Origin: Limnohabitans sp.
GTDB lineage: Bacteria > Pseudomonadota > Gammaproteobacteria > Burkholderiales > Burkholderiaceae_C
Direction: 5' to 3'
NCBI GenBank assembly: GCA_021731425.1
Contig: JAKFXJ010000170.1
Location: 1 to 14,411, forward strand
Length of the DNA stretch: 14,411 nt
Shown here: piece by piece, positions 13,085 to 14,411 of the stretch
How the letters are laid out: every line of letters starts with the position of its first letter
Numbering within the stretch: position 1 is the first letter of the stretch
Program-made: the position numbers and the translations under genes
Notes under the pieces: generated by a model
Told to the model about the DNA's origin: nothing
What the model saw: the letters and a program-made list of their open reading frames with translations, nothing else
The model's database searches: none

Positions 13085-14411
13085 TCAACCCAACATGGCT
13101 TCGCGCAGCAAGGGTAAACGCAAAGTGAAAACCGTGCGGAGACCGGGCTCGGACTGGAAATTCAGGCGACCGCCGTGCACCTCCACAATCGAGCGGCTGA
13201 GCCACAGGCCCACCCCCATGCCTTGCGATTTGGAGGTTTTGAACAGACTGAACACGTCGTCCGCTCGATCTGGCCCAATGCCTGGGCCATTGTCTTCAAC
13301 CTCCAACGCCAAAAACGGACCTGCGGCCTGGCCACGGATGTGCAACTCGGGGTGGGGCAAACCGGACTCTCGCAGTGCATCGATGGCATTGTTGAGCAGG
13401 TTCAAAATCACTTGCTGCAGCTGGGTCGCATCACCTTGCAGGTGCAAGTTGGCATCCAGTTTGACCGTACAGACGATGTTGGCGCTCTTTATTTGCGACT
13501 GCACCAGATCGAGCACATCCTGCACCAGCACATCCAGTTTCAAGACCTCGTACTCGCCACGACCCATGCGAAACAGATTGCGGAGTTTGCGGATGATGTC
13601 TGCAGCCCGCTGGGTGTCGTGGACGATGGCCACGATCGCTTTGTGAAGGACGTCCAGATCGGGCTCAGACTTCTCTCGCTGAACCTCCTCTAGTTTGAAC
13701 TGCACCAGTTCGGCATGCAGCAAGTTGGCTGCGAGGGGCTGGTTCAACTCGTGTGCAAAACTGGCCACCAGGGCTCCCATGCCCGCGCTCTTGTTGGACA
13801 GTGTCAATTGCCGGATGATTTCTTCGCGCTCGGTCAATAAGGCGGCCAAGTCCTCGGCGTGTTGCAAAGCCATAGCGGCACGCTCTTGTTCACGTGCCAA
13901 TTGCAGCTGCATGGTGGTCTTGCTGCGATGGTCCTGGTCCACAAAGATCTGCATGAACCCGACACACAGCATCATGATGGCCGTGAATTGACCAATGAAC
14001 ACCACCGCATGGTCCCAGGAGGCTGCGTACAAATCGTCGGAGCCGATGCCCGCCAGCATGGCCACGGTTTTGATGCCCAAGGTGACCGACAAAATCAGGC
14101 CCGCCCACATCAAGGAATTGGCGCCATTCTTGTCGTGGGTCAGGACAAGGCGCTGGCCTGCAAAAAAGTACTCCAGCGCGTTGAACGTGTAAAAAGCATA
14201 GAACACCAGCATGAGGGTGCTCTCGGGCGAGCCAGAGAAATGAAGCCCATAACTCAGCGCCAGAAATGCCCCGTTCACGCCCAGCGAAGACCACAACCAC
14301 TTGGGCGAAGCTGGGCCATGGAGCGAGCGCAAAGCGAATTGCCGCCCCCAGTTTCCGGCGGCCATCAACAACTGACCGGCCACCACCACGACATCGGTGC
14401 TGATCCAACCC
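13085..14411 (-). CDS. Membrane sensor histidine kinase, partial (N-terminus beyond right edge)
   Basis: The frame is open to the right edge, giving 442 visible residues. Five hydrophobic segments come first (GWISTDVVVVAGQLLMAAGN onward), then a coiled-coil-like linker (QLQLAREQERAAMALQHAED), a phosphoacceptor box SFAHELNQPLAANLL with the His codon at 13753-13751, and an ATPase domain with N-box LNLLNNAIDAL, G1 DNGPGI and G2 GMGVGLWLSRSIVEVHGG. HELNQPL places it in the HPK4-type kinases related to FixL/DctB. A GTG at 14389 is not the true start, because membrane-type sequence continues upstream. It should phosphorylate a response regulator not in this window. Its stop lies 33 bases before DUF3305, so control of the accessory/formate genes is an inference. 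The stimulus is unknown; the membrane-embedded sensor lacks a visible periplasmic loop domain. Confidence 0.93.
   Translation of the reverse strand, partial: GWISTDVVVVAGQLLMAAGNWGRQFALRSLHGPASPKWLWSSLGVNGAFLALSYGLHFSGSPESTLMLVFYAFYTFNALEYFFAGQRLVLTHDKNGANSLMWAGLILSVTLGIKTVAMLAGIGSDDLYAASWDHAVVFIGQFTAIMMLCVGFMQIFVDQDHRSKTTMQLQLAREQERAAMALQHAEDLAALLTEREEIIRQLTLSNKSAGMGALVASFAHELNQPLAANLLHAELVQFKLEEVQREKSEPDLDVLHKAIVAIVHDTQRAADIIRKLRNLFRMGRGEYEVLKLDVLVQDVLDLVQSQIKSANIVCTVKLDANLHLQGDATQLQQVILNLLNNAIDALRESGLPHPELHIRGQAAGPFLALEVEDNGPGIGPDRADDVFSLFKTSKSQGMGVGLWLSRSIVEVHGGRLNFQSEPGLRTVFTLRLPLLREAMLG

Noticed and set aside
14387-14389. GTG start for the histidine kinase
   Set aside because: The frame continues to the window edge as GWISTDVV, which joins smoothly with the membrane helix, so the gene simply runs off the window.
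1-14411. CRISPR array, tRNA/rRNA, transposase, integrase or attachment site marking the TRAP cassette boundaries
   Set aside because: No regularly spaced repeats, cloverleaf, ribosomal segment or recombinase frame was seen. No flanking direct repeats were recognised by eye at the junctions near 4140 and 9050.

Overview
All recognisable genes in this window lie on the minus strand, so transcription runs from high to low coordinates. Protein style, Tat-targeted binding proteins, moderately high GC and gene content suggest a betaproteobacterium of the Burkholderiales, probably Comamonadaceae-like. That is an impression from reading the proteins, not a search result.

In transcription order the layout is as follows. 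(1) 14411-13085: a membrane sensor histidine kinase, cut at its N-terminus by the window edge. (2) 13051-9053: a tight block of DUF3305 protein, DUF3306 protein, a 716-residue multi-cluster iron-sulfur protein and a TorD-family chaperone; these look like accessory or maturation functions for a molybdoenzyme. (3) 8915-4174: a tripartite TRAP transporter (dctP, dctQ, dctM), an amidase-signature hydrolase and a 57-residue two-helix membrane protein. Successive reading frames overlap from dctQ onward, and an attenuator-like hairpin separates dctP from dctQM. (4) 4173-3960: a non-coding control region with a 3'-end hairpin, a consensus -35 box and two inverted repeats. (5) 3959-1: a mini Tat protein of the formate-dehydrogenase-region family, the Tat-exported molybdenum/tungsten catalytic subunit FdhA (cysteine form), the four-cluster iron-sulfur subunit FdhB, and the start of a small lipoprotein cut by the left edge.

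Blocks 2 and 5 belong together functionally. TorD-like and DUF3305/DUF3306/ferredoxin genes are, as I recall, common companions of this formate dehydrogenase type. FdhA would oxidise formate at or outside the inner membrane and pass electrons through FdhB to a quinone-linked partner not visible here. Block 3, an organic-acid-type transporter plus a hydrolase, sits between the two halves and has lower GC in sampled lines, so it looks like an inserted or secondarily co-located cassette. The least described elements are the polyferredoxin with its DUF partners, the mini Tat protein, the partial lipoprotein and the 57-residue membrane protein. No tRNA, rRNA, CRISPR array, insertion sequence or phage gene was seen.
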